A DNA stretch of 13,232 nucleotides, from assembly GCA_031267155.1 (NCBI GenBank), contig JAIRZR010000428.1:1-13232 (forward strand), in the 5' to 3' direction. The stretch comes from Prevotellaceae bacterium. GTDB lineage: Bacteria; Bacteroidota; Bacteroidia; Bacteroidales; UBA932. Shown here piece by piece: positions 5,475 to 13,232 of the stretch (its first letter is position 1; each line of letters opens with the position of its first letter). The notes beneath the pieces are model-generated. The model was not told the origin of the DNA, searched no databases, and saw only the letters and a program-made list of their open reading frames with translations. The translations under genes and the position numbers were made by a program.

Positions 5475-8400
5475 CTATTTCTTTTTCCGGCGGCGGAATA
5501 TGTCGATAAACTTGTCAAACTGTGAACGGTACGAGAGGCCGATTCCGTTTCTGTTGCTCTCCATATCGTCGGAGAAATAGTCGCGGGACTTCGAAAATAC
5601 TTTGAACCTCGTATTTTCATTTTTTCCCAGCAGCACCTCCATTTCTATATCTCCTATGAAGCTTCTGTTGGATGTTGTTGAATTGCTTGCGCTTCCGTTA
5701 AGGATTACCCTGTCGAAAAGCTGGGTGCTCACATCAATTCCAAAGCCGGAACCGGAGCTGTTGTATGCGTTTGCATTGTAATCGACATTGACGTCCAGGG
5801 GAATGGGCAGGTTGAACATGGCTATCAGGTTGCCTATCTGCCCCGACAGCAGTTCCGAAGCATTGAACATCGATGAAATAGTTCCCAAATCCTGGCTGGC
5901 GAAATTCTGTTCCGGCAGAAACGATTTGAGTACCAGCAGGGCAAGAAACTGCCGCGTCATTTTTTCGTCCGTATTGACCAGATTCGTAAACTGCGCCTTT
6001 TTCTCGGGGTCGATATTGAGAATATCCACATTGAATTTCAAATTCGGATTGGTCATTCTGCCGGTTATAAGTATCTGGCATTCCACCGGATAGTTTCTCA
6101 GGCTGTCAAGCGGGAAAAGGGTCGCCAGCGAAACGCGTTCCCTGTACGAAGCCGTAACGTTCAGATCGGCGTTTTCGATGTCCCCGTTGAAATGTATCCG
6201 GCTGCCCTTGTTTATCGTGAATTTGCGGGTTACGATGCTTAAATTCGGGAGAGTAAAATTATATTCGCCTTCTTCGATAGAATAATCTCCTGTTATGCTG
6301 AACTGTTCCACCGAAGGATCGACGTCGATTATGAGATTTCCGCTGCCCTTGGCTTTAAGTATGTCGCTCACTTTCGGGTCGATAAGTATCTGTATTTCGG
6401 AGTCGGGAGTTACGGCAAGGTCGAACCTGAGTTTCATGTTCGATTTTCTGGGAGGGAGCGTTTCGTAAACCTCCTCCTGCTCGACCGTGTTGCCGGTAAA
6501 GGAAAGAAAATCGTATTCCTTGACCTGCGAGGTGGACGACAGCGGTATATACAGAGTTGAATTTGAGCGTGTCTCGGCAGTTACCGAGAAATTGAGCAGA
6601 TCGGGATTTCCCGTCAGTCTGACAACTCCCGAAGTGTAGGCAGTCCCGTAGAACAGGGGATTATCCTTGCTTTTCGTGTTCAGGCTCTGGAAATTCCGGA
6701 CGTTCGCGTTCGCGTCAAATTCTATATTCTTAAAGTAGTCATGCGTCAGATTCATTGTAAGGGTTCCGGTATTTCCGGCAACATCCTTTATCCGTCCGTT
6801 ATAGATGCTTATTTTTGAACCTGTTATATCAATACTGGAATTTACGGTATAGTGAGTTTGAAGATAATCGACCGTCATGCCCACATCGTCCAGGCTCAAA
6901 TTGCCTGATATGTCGGGATTTGTGAGGGTTCCGCGGATTTTGACCGTTCCGTTGACCGTCCCGCTTATATCGGACATGATTTTATCCAAAAGCGGTTCCA
7001 GAATATTAACTTTAAGGCTTTTCACATCGATATCCGCATAAATCTCCCCGGATTTCGGATCAATGTGCCCGTACACCGAAGTGTACAGGTTTCTACCGTA
7101 CGAAGTCCGGTATGTGAGATCTATGCGCTGCCTGTCGTTGTTCCACATGCTGCCCACGATTACATTTCCTATGGTATCGCTGTTGACAATCAGTGTATCC
7201 ATCTGTATTGAAGAGATTATCATGGGCATTCCGTACAGTCCGCACAGGTCGATTTCGCCCGATATTTTTCCTCCCAGGCGGTATCCTGTCGGCGATATAT
7301 ACTGGTTGATTCCTCTCAGCCTGTAGTTTGTCAGGGATATCCTCAGTGAATCGTTGGGGTTTTGCGAAACCGTTCCCGAGATTTCGACTTTCTGTCCTCT
7401 CTGGTTGATATTAAATCCGTCTATGTCCAGCCTGTCGTCCTCCATCTTTACGAGCGTGCGCTCCAGATTCCATTTCTGACCGAAAAGCTTCAGTTCCGAC
7501 TCATCCATGCTGATGTCGGTCAGGAACTTGCCCGGCGATTTATGGTTTTTGGAAAACTGCGTGACAAAGGAAAGATTTGCTTCCGAATCGTTTATCGAAT
7601 CGGCAAACGACAGGGAGGTCCGGATTTTATCCTGAAATATGGAATTGTCAAGACTGAAACTGTTAAGCGTTAGCCACGGAGCGTCGAAATTGCCCGATAT
7701 ATTTATGTCCAGGGAATCGGAACTGTTGCTGCACAGGAGTTTCAGCCCGGAAACATGATTGTTGCCGTATGATATTTTACCGGAAGTCAGCCTCAGCTCA
7801 AGTCTGGAAGCTGTGTCGATTTTAGCCCTCAGTTCGCTGCCCTTTTCGACATGCAGCTGTGGAACAAAAATCCTTGTAATTCCCTTTATTTCCTTGATAT
7901 GCGCCTCAAAATCACAGTCAAATTCCGGTTTGACGGGATCCGGTACGGTTTTGACCGGAAACAGTTCGGGCATATACGACTGCGTTATACTCTGCAGGTG
8001 TCCGACAAAGCTTTCCAGACTGTTCTGTCCGAAATATCTGGCGTCCATAAAGTCCGACTTCAGCTCGAGCCAGTTTTTATTTTCCGTGCTGTATGATGAG
8101 AGTACGATTTTCCCCAGATTGATATTGCCCTGGTTGTCATGATAGAACAGGCTGTCCACAGTCAGCTCGCCGATATAGTCCAGAATGCTTGAAGCCTTGA
8201 AGTTTGCCCTGATATTTGCATCGACAATGGAAAGCGTATCTCTTTTATTGAGATTCAGTTTCACTAAATCGGCGTGTTTCAAGCCTGCATCAAAGTTAAA
8301 GATGGAAGCGCCGTCCTGTCCCGCCAGATCAATATTGCCGTTGAAATCAAGCTCGATATTCGGTTCCGATATCTTTACTTTCCCGTCAAAGGACTGGTTT

Positions 8401-9917
8401 AGAAGCCGTCCTTCAAGCCCGACATTGTGATACCTGTAATCGTTAAATTCCAGCAGCGAGACGGTTCCCCTGCCGAAAATATCATTCTCGCCATTTTTTA
8501 TTGCGCCGTCCACCGTCACGCTGAAACCCGCCTGCCCGAGTATCGGAGAATGAATTAACTGTCCGATATTGAAGCCTGTGGTGGCAAGCTCGCCCTTGAA
8601 TCTGGTGGAATTATCCCGGTTATTGAACAGAATATCCATTTCCAGATTGCCCAGCTCGCTTTTCAGGTATCCGTACGAGACAAAATCGTTTACAAATCCC
8701 GTATAGCTTCCATTAAAGTGCAGGTTTCCAAATGTCTTCAGAATTTCTTTGCCCTCAAACTTTTTGCCCGTAAAGCCTTCGACAATGGCTGTGATGTTGT
8801 CGGGACCGGTATCCAGATGCTTCAAATCGACAAAAATCATTGTGTTTTCGATGTCCGGCAGCCCGAATATGCTGAAACGTCCCTCGATATACGTATTATC
8901 GACGGTTTCCATTGCGAAATCGTCGCTCCGCAAATCGGAGACATGTCCTGTAACCTGTCCGTTAAAGTTCGCTGTTACAGGTATTTTATTAAGTACGGGA
9001 GCGAAATATCCCAGCGTGGCAAAATCTATGCGCGAATTGTAAATATCGACCATAAACTCCACCTTGTTGACAAAATCGCTAAATTCCCTGCCTCCGTTGT
9101 ACAGCATGCTAAGGTTCCTCATCCTGATGTCCGAAAAGTCGTCAATGAGCCTTAATTCCCTGAGTGTGATTTCCCTGCCGAAACGGATAATGCCCGTATC
9201 CGCTATCATCCGCCGTATGTTAAGTCCCGAGCGTTCCCTGAACGAAAAGTCGTTTACCCTGAAAGTCAGAGTGTCATTTTTAATCGAAATCCTGTCGGCG
9301 TCAAGGTTTATGTCCGATACCGACATGTTTTTGTAAATAATGCCTTCCGGCTGTTCTTCCACCGAAGGAGCGTCATTCAGATACATGACATATCTGAAAT
9401 TTTTCACTTCCAGGGACTTGGTGATGATTCGAAATGTATTTCCGCCATCATCCTCATCATCTTCGTCCTGTTCCGGATTTTTCAGTTTCCTGATGATCCT
9501 GGTGATATTCGTGCCCGTGGAATCGCTTCTCAGACAAAATATTCCGTCTGTCAGCCTCAGCTTATTCAATGTAAGTGGACGCCCGCTCAGCGGCAGGTTG
9601 CCGATACGGGCATCCAGACGGGAAACGTACATCAGCGTGTCCCGGTTGGCGTCCTCGACATATATCCCATTGAGACGTACCCTGTTAAAAAGGGTAATAT
9701 TAACAGATTTAACCTGTATATTCGTCTGCAGCTGCTCCGAAAGTTTATCGGATATTTTCCTCACGATAAAGGTCTGCACAAATGGCATACTGATGATAAT
9801 CGGAGGTAAAAGCACTATAATCAATAGTATAACAAGAATCATGGAAATGACGCGCTTCCACTTTTTTTTCTCAGGTCTATTCTTCCGCTGTATGTTCTCT
9901 ATTCTATCCTCTCGCAT
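5475..9917 (-). CDS. tamB: TamB-like translocation and assembly module protein (DUF490)
   Basis: A 1480-residue envelope protein: a basic cytosolic start (residues 1-22), one membrane anchor at about 23-44, then a very long region of repeating short beta strands of the kind that forms the beta-taco groove of TamB/AsmA-like proteins, spanning the periplasm. The C-terminal third is the conserved TamB domain, with segments such as NPLFYGTAYTSGVVRLTG near residue 1085-1100 and the late NLPIPLDVNVDYNANAYN region. It ends in a basic FRRRKKK. Proteins of this family support outer-membrane protein assembly or lipid transport between membranes. In Bacteroidetes the outer-membrane partner is often unlinked. 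An acidic run lies at about 149-157 (EQDEDDEDD). ATG 9917 is 21 bases downstream of a strong promoter box. fecCD follows within 10 bases. The family call is firm; the exact role is inferred. Confidence 0.92.
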   Translation of the reverse strand: MREDRIENIQRKNRPEKKKWKRVISMILVILLIIVLLPPIIISMPFVQTFIVRKISDKLSEQLQTNIQVKSVNITLFNRVRLNGIYVEDANRDTLMYVSRLDARIGNLPLSGRPLTLNKLRLTDGIFCLRSDSTGTNITRIIRKLKNPEQDEDDEDDGGNTFRIITKSLEVKNFRYVMYLNDAPSVEEQPEGIIYKNMSVSDINLDADRISIKNDTLTFRVNDFSFRERSGLNIRRMIADTGIIRFGREITLRELRLIDDFSDIRMRNLSMLYNGGREFSDFVNKVEFMVDIYNSRIDFATLGYFAPVLNKIPVTANFNGQVTGHVSDLRSDDFAMETVDNTYIEGRFSIFGLPDIENTMIFVDLKHLDTGPDNITAIVEGFTGKKFEGKEILKTFGNLHFNGSYTGFVNDFVSYGYLKSELGNLEMDILFNNRDNSTRFKGELATTGFNIGQLIHSPILGQAGFSVTVDGAIKNGENDIFGRGTVSLLEFNDYRYHNVGLEGRLLNQSFDGKVKISEPNIELDFNGNIDLAGQDGASIFNFDAGLKHADLVKLNLNKRDTLSIVDANIRANFKASSILDYIGELTVDSLFYHDNQGNINLGKIVLSSYSTENKNWLELKSDFMDARYFGQNSLESFVGHLQSITQSYMPELFPVKTVPDPVKPEFDCDFEAHIKEIKGITRIFVPQLHVEKGSELRAKIDTASRLELRLTSGKISYGNNHVSGLKLLCSNSSDSLDINISGNFDAPWLTLNSFSLDNSIFQDKIRTSLSFADSINDSEANLSFVTQFSKNHKSPGKFLTDISMDESELKLFGQKWNLERTLVKMEDDRLDIDGFNINQRGQKVEISGTVSQNPNDSLRISLTNYRLRGINQYISPTGYRLGGKISGEIDLCGLYGMPMIISSIQMDTLIVNSDTIGNVIVGSMWNNDRQRIDLTYRTSYGRNLYTSVYGHIDPKSGEIYADIDVKSLKVNILEPLLDKIMSDISGTVNGTVKIRGTLTNPDISGNLSLDDVGMTVDYLQTHYTVNSSIDITGSKISIYNGRIKDVAGNTGTLTMNLTHDYFKNIEFDANANVRNFQSLNTKSKDNPLFYGTAYTSGVVRLTGNPDLLNFSVTAETRSNSTLYIPLSSTSQVKEYDFLSFTGNTVEQEEVYETLPPRKSNMKLRFDLAVTPDSEIQILIDPKVSDILKAKGSGNLIIDVDPSVEQFSITGDYSIEEGEYNFTLPNLSIVTRKFTINKGSRIHFNGDIENADLNVTASYRERVSLATLFPLDSLRNYPVECQILITGRMTNPNLKFNVDILNIDPEKKAQFTNLVNTDEKMTRQFLALLVLKSFLPEQNFASQDLGTISSMFNASELLSGQIGNLIAMFNLPIPLDVNVDYNANAYNSSGSGFGIDVSTQLFDRVILNGSASNSTTSNRSFIGDIEMEVLLGKNENTRFKVFSKSRDYFSDDMESNRNGIGLSYRSQFDKFIDIFRRRKKK

Positions 9918-9937
9918 TTCTGTCTAAAAATTCACAG

Positions 9938-9966
9938 CAAAAGTACAAGAAAATCATAAACCCAAA
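9938..9966 (-). promoter_or_regulatory. tamB promoter, Bacteroidetes type
   Basis: On the minus strand TTTG (9966-9963), a 17-base spacer and TACTTTTG (9945-9938) match the Bacteroidetes -33 TTTG and -7 TAnnTTTG elements at every fixed position. The start codon lies 21 bases further on, so the transcript leader would be very short. This promoter probably also drives fecCD. Confidence 0.7.
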
Positions 9967-9990
9967 AAAAATCTTCGTAACTGAAGAGCA

Positions 9991-10011
9991 CATGTGCAAT
10001 TTTTGCACATG
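9991..10011. promoter_or_regulatory. Perfect 9+9 bp inverted repeat between divergent promoters (possible operator)
   Basis: CATGTGCAA at 9991-9999 and TTGCACATG at 10003-10011 are exact reverse complements separated by TTT. The site lies about 25 bases upstream of the tamB -33 box and about 95 bases upstream of the S9 peptidase -7 box. Symmetry and position fit a dimeric regulator site. A hairpin in a longer transcript is the alternative. The regulator is unknown. Confidence 0.45.
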
Positions 10012-10105
10012 CGGATGATGACGGAAAACAGCAGTATCAAATAAGATACTATACATCCCTGGAATCTGAAATGCATCCTTATAATCTGATAAAAAATAAA
10101 AACCG

Positions 10106-10113
10106 TATCTTTG
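10106..10113 (+). promoter_or_regulatory. Candidate -7 promoter element for the S9 peptidase
   Basis: TATCTTTG matches TAnnTTTG exactly and lies 32 bases before the ATG. No clear TTTG is present at the -33 position; only an AT-rich AATCTGAT occurs there. Confidence 0.45.
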
Positions 10114-10145
10114 CGCCATTATTTATTACATAAAATCGTTTTTAT

Positions 10146-12671
10146 ATGAAAATAAAATTATCCTTTCTTGTTCTTTACATGTTTGCATGGGGGAGTTCTT
10201 TTTCCCAAAACAAACTGAACATAAGTAAAGTAAATGCAACATCCCCTGTTGTTGTGAACAGTCCCCTGATGTTTGACAGCGTCAATCTCAAGGGAGAAAA
10301 ATTCGAAGCAAAGCACTTGCTCGAGACAGTATTTCTTGTAAACAGGACAGATTTCAGGGAAACGCTGGTTTCCGATTCCTCAGGCACGATATTCTTTCAA
10401 AAAGCTAAAGAAGAGAACGAACTGCGTTTCTTTTCCTTCAATGTAAATGCGAGCAGGCATGCAAAGCTGAAAGTCAGCCTCAGCGCTACCGGAATGCTGG
10501 AACTGTATGTCAACAATAAAAAGGAAACTTCGAAAACAACAGCGGAAGACAGTATTAAAAACGCGAAAACAGCTGAAAAGGAAATCACTGTAAAGCCGGG
10601 GACAGTAGAGTTTACCGTGAAATATCTCAGTCAGGCAAAATCGGAAGCGCCGCAGGAATCGCTTAAAATCATCCTTGAGTCGTCCGACAGCCTCGTCCTT
10701 CTGTCCGAATATGGAAACAGGCGGCTGATACGGATAAACGATATCGTCGAAGGACTCAGGGTCGGCGGGGGAAACATCTCGCCGAACGGAAACTATGCGA
10801 TACTGAGATACTCGAACACGGTCGAGGGAGGAGCGACAAACAATTACAGCGAACTGTATAACATCCGCACGGGAAAGAGCATGTATCTGGACAAGTACAT
10901 GTCGTGGATGCCGGTATCGGAGAAACTTTACTGTACCGAACAGAGGGGCGAAAACAATTCCCTGATAAGCGTCGATCCCGAAACGCTGGCGGGAACCATT
11001 ATCGCAAACAATATCCCGAAAGGCAATTTCCGAATTCTGCCCGACGAGCAGCAGCTGTTATACACCGAAAAAGAGTCTTACGAGGACAGGAAAGGCGATT
11101 TGCTTATCCTCGAATCTCCTTCGGACAGGCAGGAGGGCTATTACGACAAGTATTTCGTTTACCTCTACAGTCTTGCAAGCGGCGTAAAGCAGCGTCTGAC
11201 TTATGGAAAGCACTCGACGCCGGTGCGCGACATCAGTCGCGATTCGCGCTATCTTCTGTTTTCGACCGGCGAGGAGCATATCACGGAACGGCCGTTCCAC
11301 AAGTCATCCATGTTCCTTTTTGACTTGAAATCGCTGAAAGTCATCGATACTCTATGGAAAGACGAGAAATATGCAAACTCGGCAAATTTTTCGCCCGACG
11401 GCACAAAGATTCTTATTCACGGATCACCCGATGCATTCGGCGGCAAAGGATTGAACGTGCCGCAGGGAATGACGGCAAACAGCTATGACGAACAGGTGTT
11501 TATAATGGATATTGCCACAAAGGAAATCGACGCTATCACCAAAAACTTCGACCCTTCGGTCGAGCGTGCGTTCTGGCATTCCAGTGACGAAATATATCTC
11601 TCGGTTGTGGAAGCCGACTACGAAAACATTTACAGGTACAGCATTGCAAAAAAGACCTTTACCAGACTGAATCTGGCGGAGGATGTGATACGCTCTTTCA
11701 GCCTTGCGAAGAATGGAACGGTAGCCGCATATATCGGATTAAGCTCGTCAAACTCCACAAGAGCCTACACTTACGACCTGAAAACCGCCAAATCGAAGCT
11801 CATCAGCGACCCCGCGAAGGAACGCTTCGAAAATATCGCTCTGGGAGATGTGCGCGACTGGGATTTTACCGCATCGGACGGAACGCTGATAAAGGGACGC
11901 TACTATCTCCCTCCGGATTTCGATTCTGCGGCAAAATATCCCGCGATTGTTTACTACTACGGCGGAACAAGCCCGACCGCCAGGACGCTTGACCATCCGT
12001 ATCCGATGCATGTCTATGCGGCTATGGGCTACGTGGTTTACGTGCTCCAGCCAAGCGGGACAACAGGCTTCGGACAGGAATTTTCAGCCCGCCATGTCAA
12101 TGCCTGGGGAAAACGTACTGCCGACGATATTATCGAAGGCGTCAAGAAGTTCGCCGCCGAACATTCTTTTGTCAATGAAAAGAAAATCGGCTGCATAGGA
12201 GCGTCATACGGCGGATTTATGACCATGTATCTGCAAACGGTTACCGATATTTTTGCCGCCGCGGTTTCCCACGCGGGAATAAGCGCGCTGTCAAGCTACT
12301 GGGGCGAAGGATACTGGGGCTATGCATACAGCGCCGCCGCAAGCGCCGACAGTTATCCCTGGAACAACAGGGAACTGTATGTGGAACAAAGTCCGCTCTT
12401 CAATGCCGACAGGATAAAAACGCCGCTGCTGCTGCTCCACGGTCTCGAAGATACCAATGTGCCGGTCGGCGAAAGCTTCCAGATGTACACGGCGCTGAAA
12501 ATTCTCGGACGCCCTGTCGAATTTATCAGGGTGAAGGGCGAAAACCACGGCATCGCAACATACAGCCGCAGACTGGAATGGAACTATTCAATATACGCAT
12601 GGTTCGCAAAATGGCTGAAAGACGATTCCTCGTGGTGGGACAGCATGTACCCGAAAAAAGGTAAAAACTAA
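10146..12671 (+). CDS. S9-family (prolyl oligopeptidase / DPP-like) serine peptidase, exported
   Basis: An 841-residue exported serine peptidase. Residues 1-20 form a signal peptide (basic start, hydrophobic core, then SSFSQ). A poorly recognisable segment of about 150 residues follows, then a region of repeated SPDG-like blades (for example NISPNGNYAIL, ANFSPDGTKIL) between about 190 and 580 that fits the beta-propeller cap. The C-terminal alpha/beta-hydrolase domain (about 590-841) has a complete triad: S687 in GASYGG, D769 in HGLEDTNVP and H801 in ENHG. Such enzymes cleave short, often proline-containing peptides in the periplasm or at the cell surface. The length exceeds the roughly 700 residues of typical DPP4, mostly because of the N-terminal segment. 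It is transcribed divergently from tamB and stands alone. Substrate specificity is not readable from the sequence. Confidence 0.93.
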   Translation: MKIKLSFLVLYMFAWGSSFSQNKLNISKVNATSPVVVNSPLMFDSVNLKGEKFEAKHLLETVFLVNRTDFRETLVSDSSGTIFFQKAKEENELRFFSFNVNASRHAKLKVSLSATGMLELYVNNKKETSKTTAEDSIKNAKTAEKEITVKPGTVEFTVKYLSQAKSEAPQESLKIILESSDSLVLLSEYGNRRLIRINDIVEGLRVGGGNISPNGNYAILRYSNTVEGGATNNYSELYNIRTGKSMYLDKYMSWMPVSEKLYCTEQRGENNSLISVDPETLAGTIIANNIPKGNFRILPDEQQLLYTEKESYEDRKGDLLILESPSDRQEGYYDKYFVYLYSLASGVKQRLTYGKHSTPVRDISRDSRYLLFSTGEEHITERPFHKSSMFLFDLKSLKVIDTLWKDEKYANSANFSPDGTKILIHGSPDAFGGKGLNVPQGMTANSYDEQVFIMDIATKEIDAITKNFDPSVERAFWHSSDEIYLSVVEADYENIYRYSIAKKTFTRLNLAEDVIRSFSLAKNGTVAAYIGLSSSNSTRAYTYDLKTAKSKLISDPAKERFENIALGDVRDWDFTASDGTLIKGRYYLPPDFDSAAKYPAIVYYYGGTSPTARTLDHPYPMHVYAAMGYVVYVLQPSGTTGFGQEFSARHVNAWGKRTADDIIEGVKKFAAEHSFVNEKKIGCIGASYGGFMTMYLQTVTDIFAAAVSHAGISALSSYWGEGYWGYAYSAAASADSYPWNNRELYVEQSPLFNADRIKTPLLLLHGLEDTNVPVGESFQMYTALKILGRPVEFIRVKGENHGIATYSRRLEWNYSIYAWFAKWLKDDSSWWDSMYPKKGKN

Positions 12672-12683
12672 AAGGTAAAAACT
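12656..12683. repeat. 14-bp tandem duplication spanning the S9 peptidase stop
   Basis: AAAAGGTAAAAACT occurs twice head to tail (12656-12669 and 12670-12683), with a further AAAAG after it. The TAA stop (12669-12671) spans the junction of the two copies, so the second copy is non-coding. Probably replication slippage. Confidence 0.6.
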
Positions 12684-12708
12684 AAAAGTTGAATAACGCT
12701 GGTTGATT

Positions 12709-12743
12709 GCCCGCAGAACATTATACTGTGCGCGGGCTAAAAT
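12709..12743 (+). terminator. Possible terminator after the S9 peptidase
   Basis: GCCCGC (12709-12714) and GCGGGC (12732-12737) can pair across a 17-base loop, followed by the AT-rich TAAAATT. There is no real T run, so this is weak, but it is the only GC-rich stem close downstream of the gene. Confidence 0.35.
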
Positions 12744-12777
12744 TGTGATATAAATGTAGAGATGCTTCGTGTCTTTT

Positions 12778-12792
12778 GACGCCGTAGGCGTC
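12778..12792. repeat. Short palindrome GACGCC-gta-GGCGTC
   Basis: A perfect 6+6 bp inverted repeat with a 3-base loop, preceded by a short hairpin-forming AGATGCTTCGTGTCT (12760-12774 region). It is part of the repeat-rich, gene-free stretch 12672-13232. Confidence 0.5.
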
Positions 12793-12799
12793 CAATTTT

Positions 12800-12934
12800 G
12801 ATAACCCCGTGCAAGCGAAGCGTAGCTCGGGGTAAGCTATCGCACTCCAGAACTACGAAGTAGTTCAACTCCTTACGGAGTTGTGACGGAGAGGAGCTTT
12901 ACCCCGAACAAGCGCAGCGCAGTTCGGGGTTATC
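12800..12934. repeat. Inverted pair of ACCCCG..CGGGGT hairpin units with inner palindromes
   Basis: Unit 1 (12800-12838) begins GATAACCCCG and ends CGGGGTAAGCT. Unit 2 (12895-12934) begins AGCTTTACCCCG and ends CGGGGTTATC. Unit 2 is a diverged reverse complement of unit 1, and each unit is also a hairpin on its own (strongest ACCCCGAAC/GTTCGGGGT in unit 2). Between them lie GAACTACGAAGTAGTTC (12850-12866) and AACTCCTTACGGAGTT (12867-12882), both perfect hairpins. No gene was found here. This resembles clusters of repetitive extragenic palindromes. Confidence 0.7.
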
Positions 12935-12941
12935 CATCTTA

Positions 12942-12957
12942 AACTCCTTACGGAGTT
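12942..12957. repeat. Second copy of AACTCC-ttac-GGAGTT hairpin
   Basis: Identical over 16 bases to 12867-12882. Two exact copies within 91 bases suggest a mobile or duplicating hairpin repeat rather than chance. It abuts dispersed repeat copy B. Confidence 0.6.
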
Positions 12958-12958
12958 A

Positions 12959-12999
12959 TAAATAACATATAGATAGGTATGTTCCATGTCACAAATTTA
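12959..12999. repeat. Dispersed repeat, copy B
   Basis: Contains TAAATAACATAT, ATGTTCCATGT and CAAATTTA in the same order as 3814-3847, with 8 bases between the first two blocks and a two-base difference (CA for TG) before the last. It sits directly between the palindrome cluster and the 22-bp tandem array. Confidence 0.6.
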
Positions 13000-13012
13000 A
13001 TTGCCAGTCGAA

Positions 13013-13232
13013 GGGCGTCCGAATATAGTCGAAGGGGCGTCCAAATATAGTCGAAAGGGCGTTCAAATATAGTCGAAGGGGCGTCCGAATATAGTCGAAA
13101 GGGCGTCCAAATATAGTCGACAGGGCGTCCGAATATAGTCGATAGGGCGTCCAAATATAGTCGACAGGGCGTCCAAATATAGTCGACAGGGCGTCCGAAT
13201 ATAGTCGATAGGGCGTCCAAATATAGTCGATA
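13013..13232. repeat. 22-bp tandem repeat array, ten copies, reaching the window edge
   Basis: Ten contiguous 22-bp units of the form GGGCGTCC-RAATATAGTCGA-NN fill 13013-13232 exactly, preceded by a partial AGTCGAA (13006-13012). Variation is limited to unit position 9 (G or A), the last two positions, and one C-to-T change in copy 3. Copies 1-4 end in AG or AA; copies 5-10 end in CA or TA. Copies 5-7 and 8-10 form a 66-bp higher-order repeat that differs at one base. There are no spacers, so it is not CRISPR. On the minus strand the unit has no stop in any frame, so a repeat protein reading in from the right cannot be excluded; no start or partner domain is visible. Confidence 0.9.

Noticed and set aside
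9904..10119. 71-codon minus-strand open frame in the tamB-peptidase intergenic region
   Set aside because: It overlaps the tamB start and promoter in another frame and resembles no known protein. The promoter and inverted repeat explain the region better.
12948..13220. 90-codon minus-strand open frame through the tandem array
   Set aside because: It starts at an arbitrary TTG inside the repeat and exists because the unit has no minus-strand stops. Listed as a possibility under the array, not as a gene.
13013..13232. CRISPR array
   Set aside because: The 22-bp units are contiguous with no spacers and vary only at a few positions; no cas gene is present.

Overview
The window looks like chromosomal DNA of a Bacteroidetes bacterium, probably order Bacteroidales. 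The evidence is a full-length Bacteroidetes-style TamB protein, a FecCD permease and an S9 peptidase typical of that phylum, weak or absent Shine-Dalgarno sequences, and promoters of the TTTG-N17-TAnnTTTG type (clearest upstream of tamB). I cannot name a genus or species.

Layout. Bases 1-96 hold the N-terminal 32 codons of a minus-strand gene that runs off the left edge. Divergent from it, 251-3661 is a tight plus-strand metal-transport operon: a zinc-type CDF (cation diffusion facilitator) efflux protein, FeoA and FeoB, with a 10-base gap and then a 4-base ATGA overlap. Bases 3662-4441 contain no credible gene but are dense in repeats: a degraded copy of the widespread GGATTGCTTC..GCAATGAC intergenic repeat, a 34-bp sequence that recurs near the right end of the window, a 19-bp inverted repeat, and a 328-bp element built from three nested pairs of inverted arms. 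Bases 4442-9917 are a minus-strand pair: tamB (1480 aa), followed 10 bases after its stop by a FecCD-type ABC permease. No ATPase or binding-protein partner for the permease is visible. Between tamB and the divergent S9 peptidase (10146-12671) lies a 228-bp intergenic region with a strong tamB promoter match, a weaker promoter for the peptidase, and a perfect 9+9 bp inverted repeat. From 12672 to the right end there is no convincing gene: a possible terminator, several short palindromes, an inverted pair of GGGGT-type hairpin units, the second copy of the 34-bp dispersed repeat, and ten copies of a 22-bp tandem repeat that reach the window edge.

How the genes fit together. CDF-FeoA-FeoB is a metal homeostasis operon: FeoAB imports Fe(II), and the CDF protein probably exports Zn(II) or another divalent metal. 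FecCD would be the membrane part of an iron-chelate, haem or corrinoid importer if its partners are encoded elsewhere. TamB belongs to envelope biogenesis, and the S9 peptidase is a secreted or periplasmic peptidase. I found no complete novel multi-gene system. The least explained material is the non-coding repeat architecture: the nested palindrome at 4028-4355, the shared dispersed repeat and the 22-bp array.
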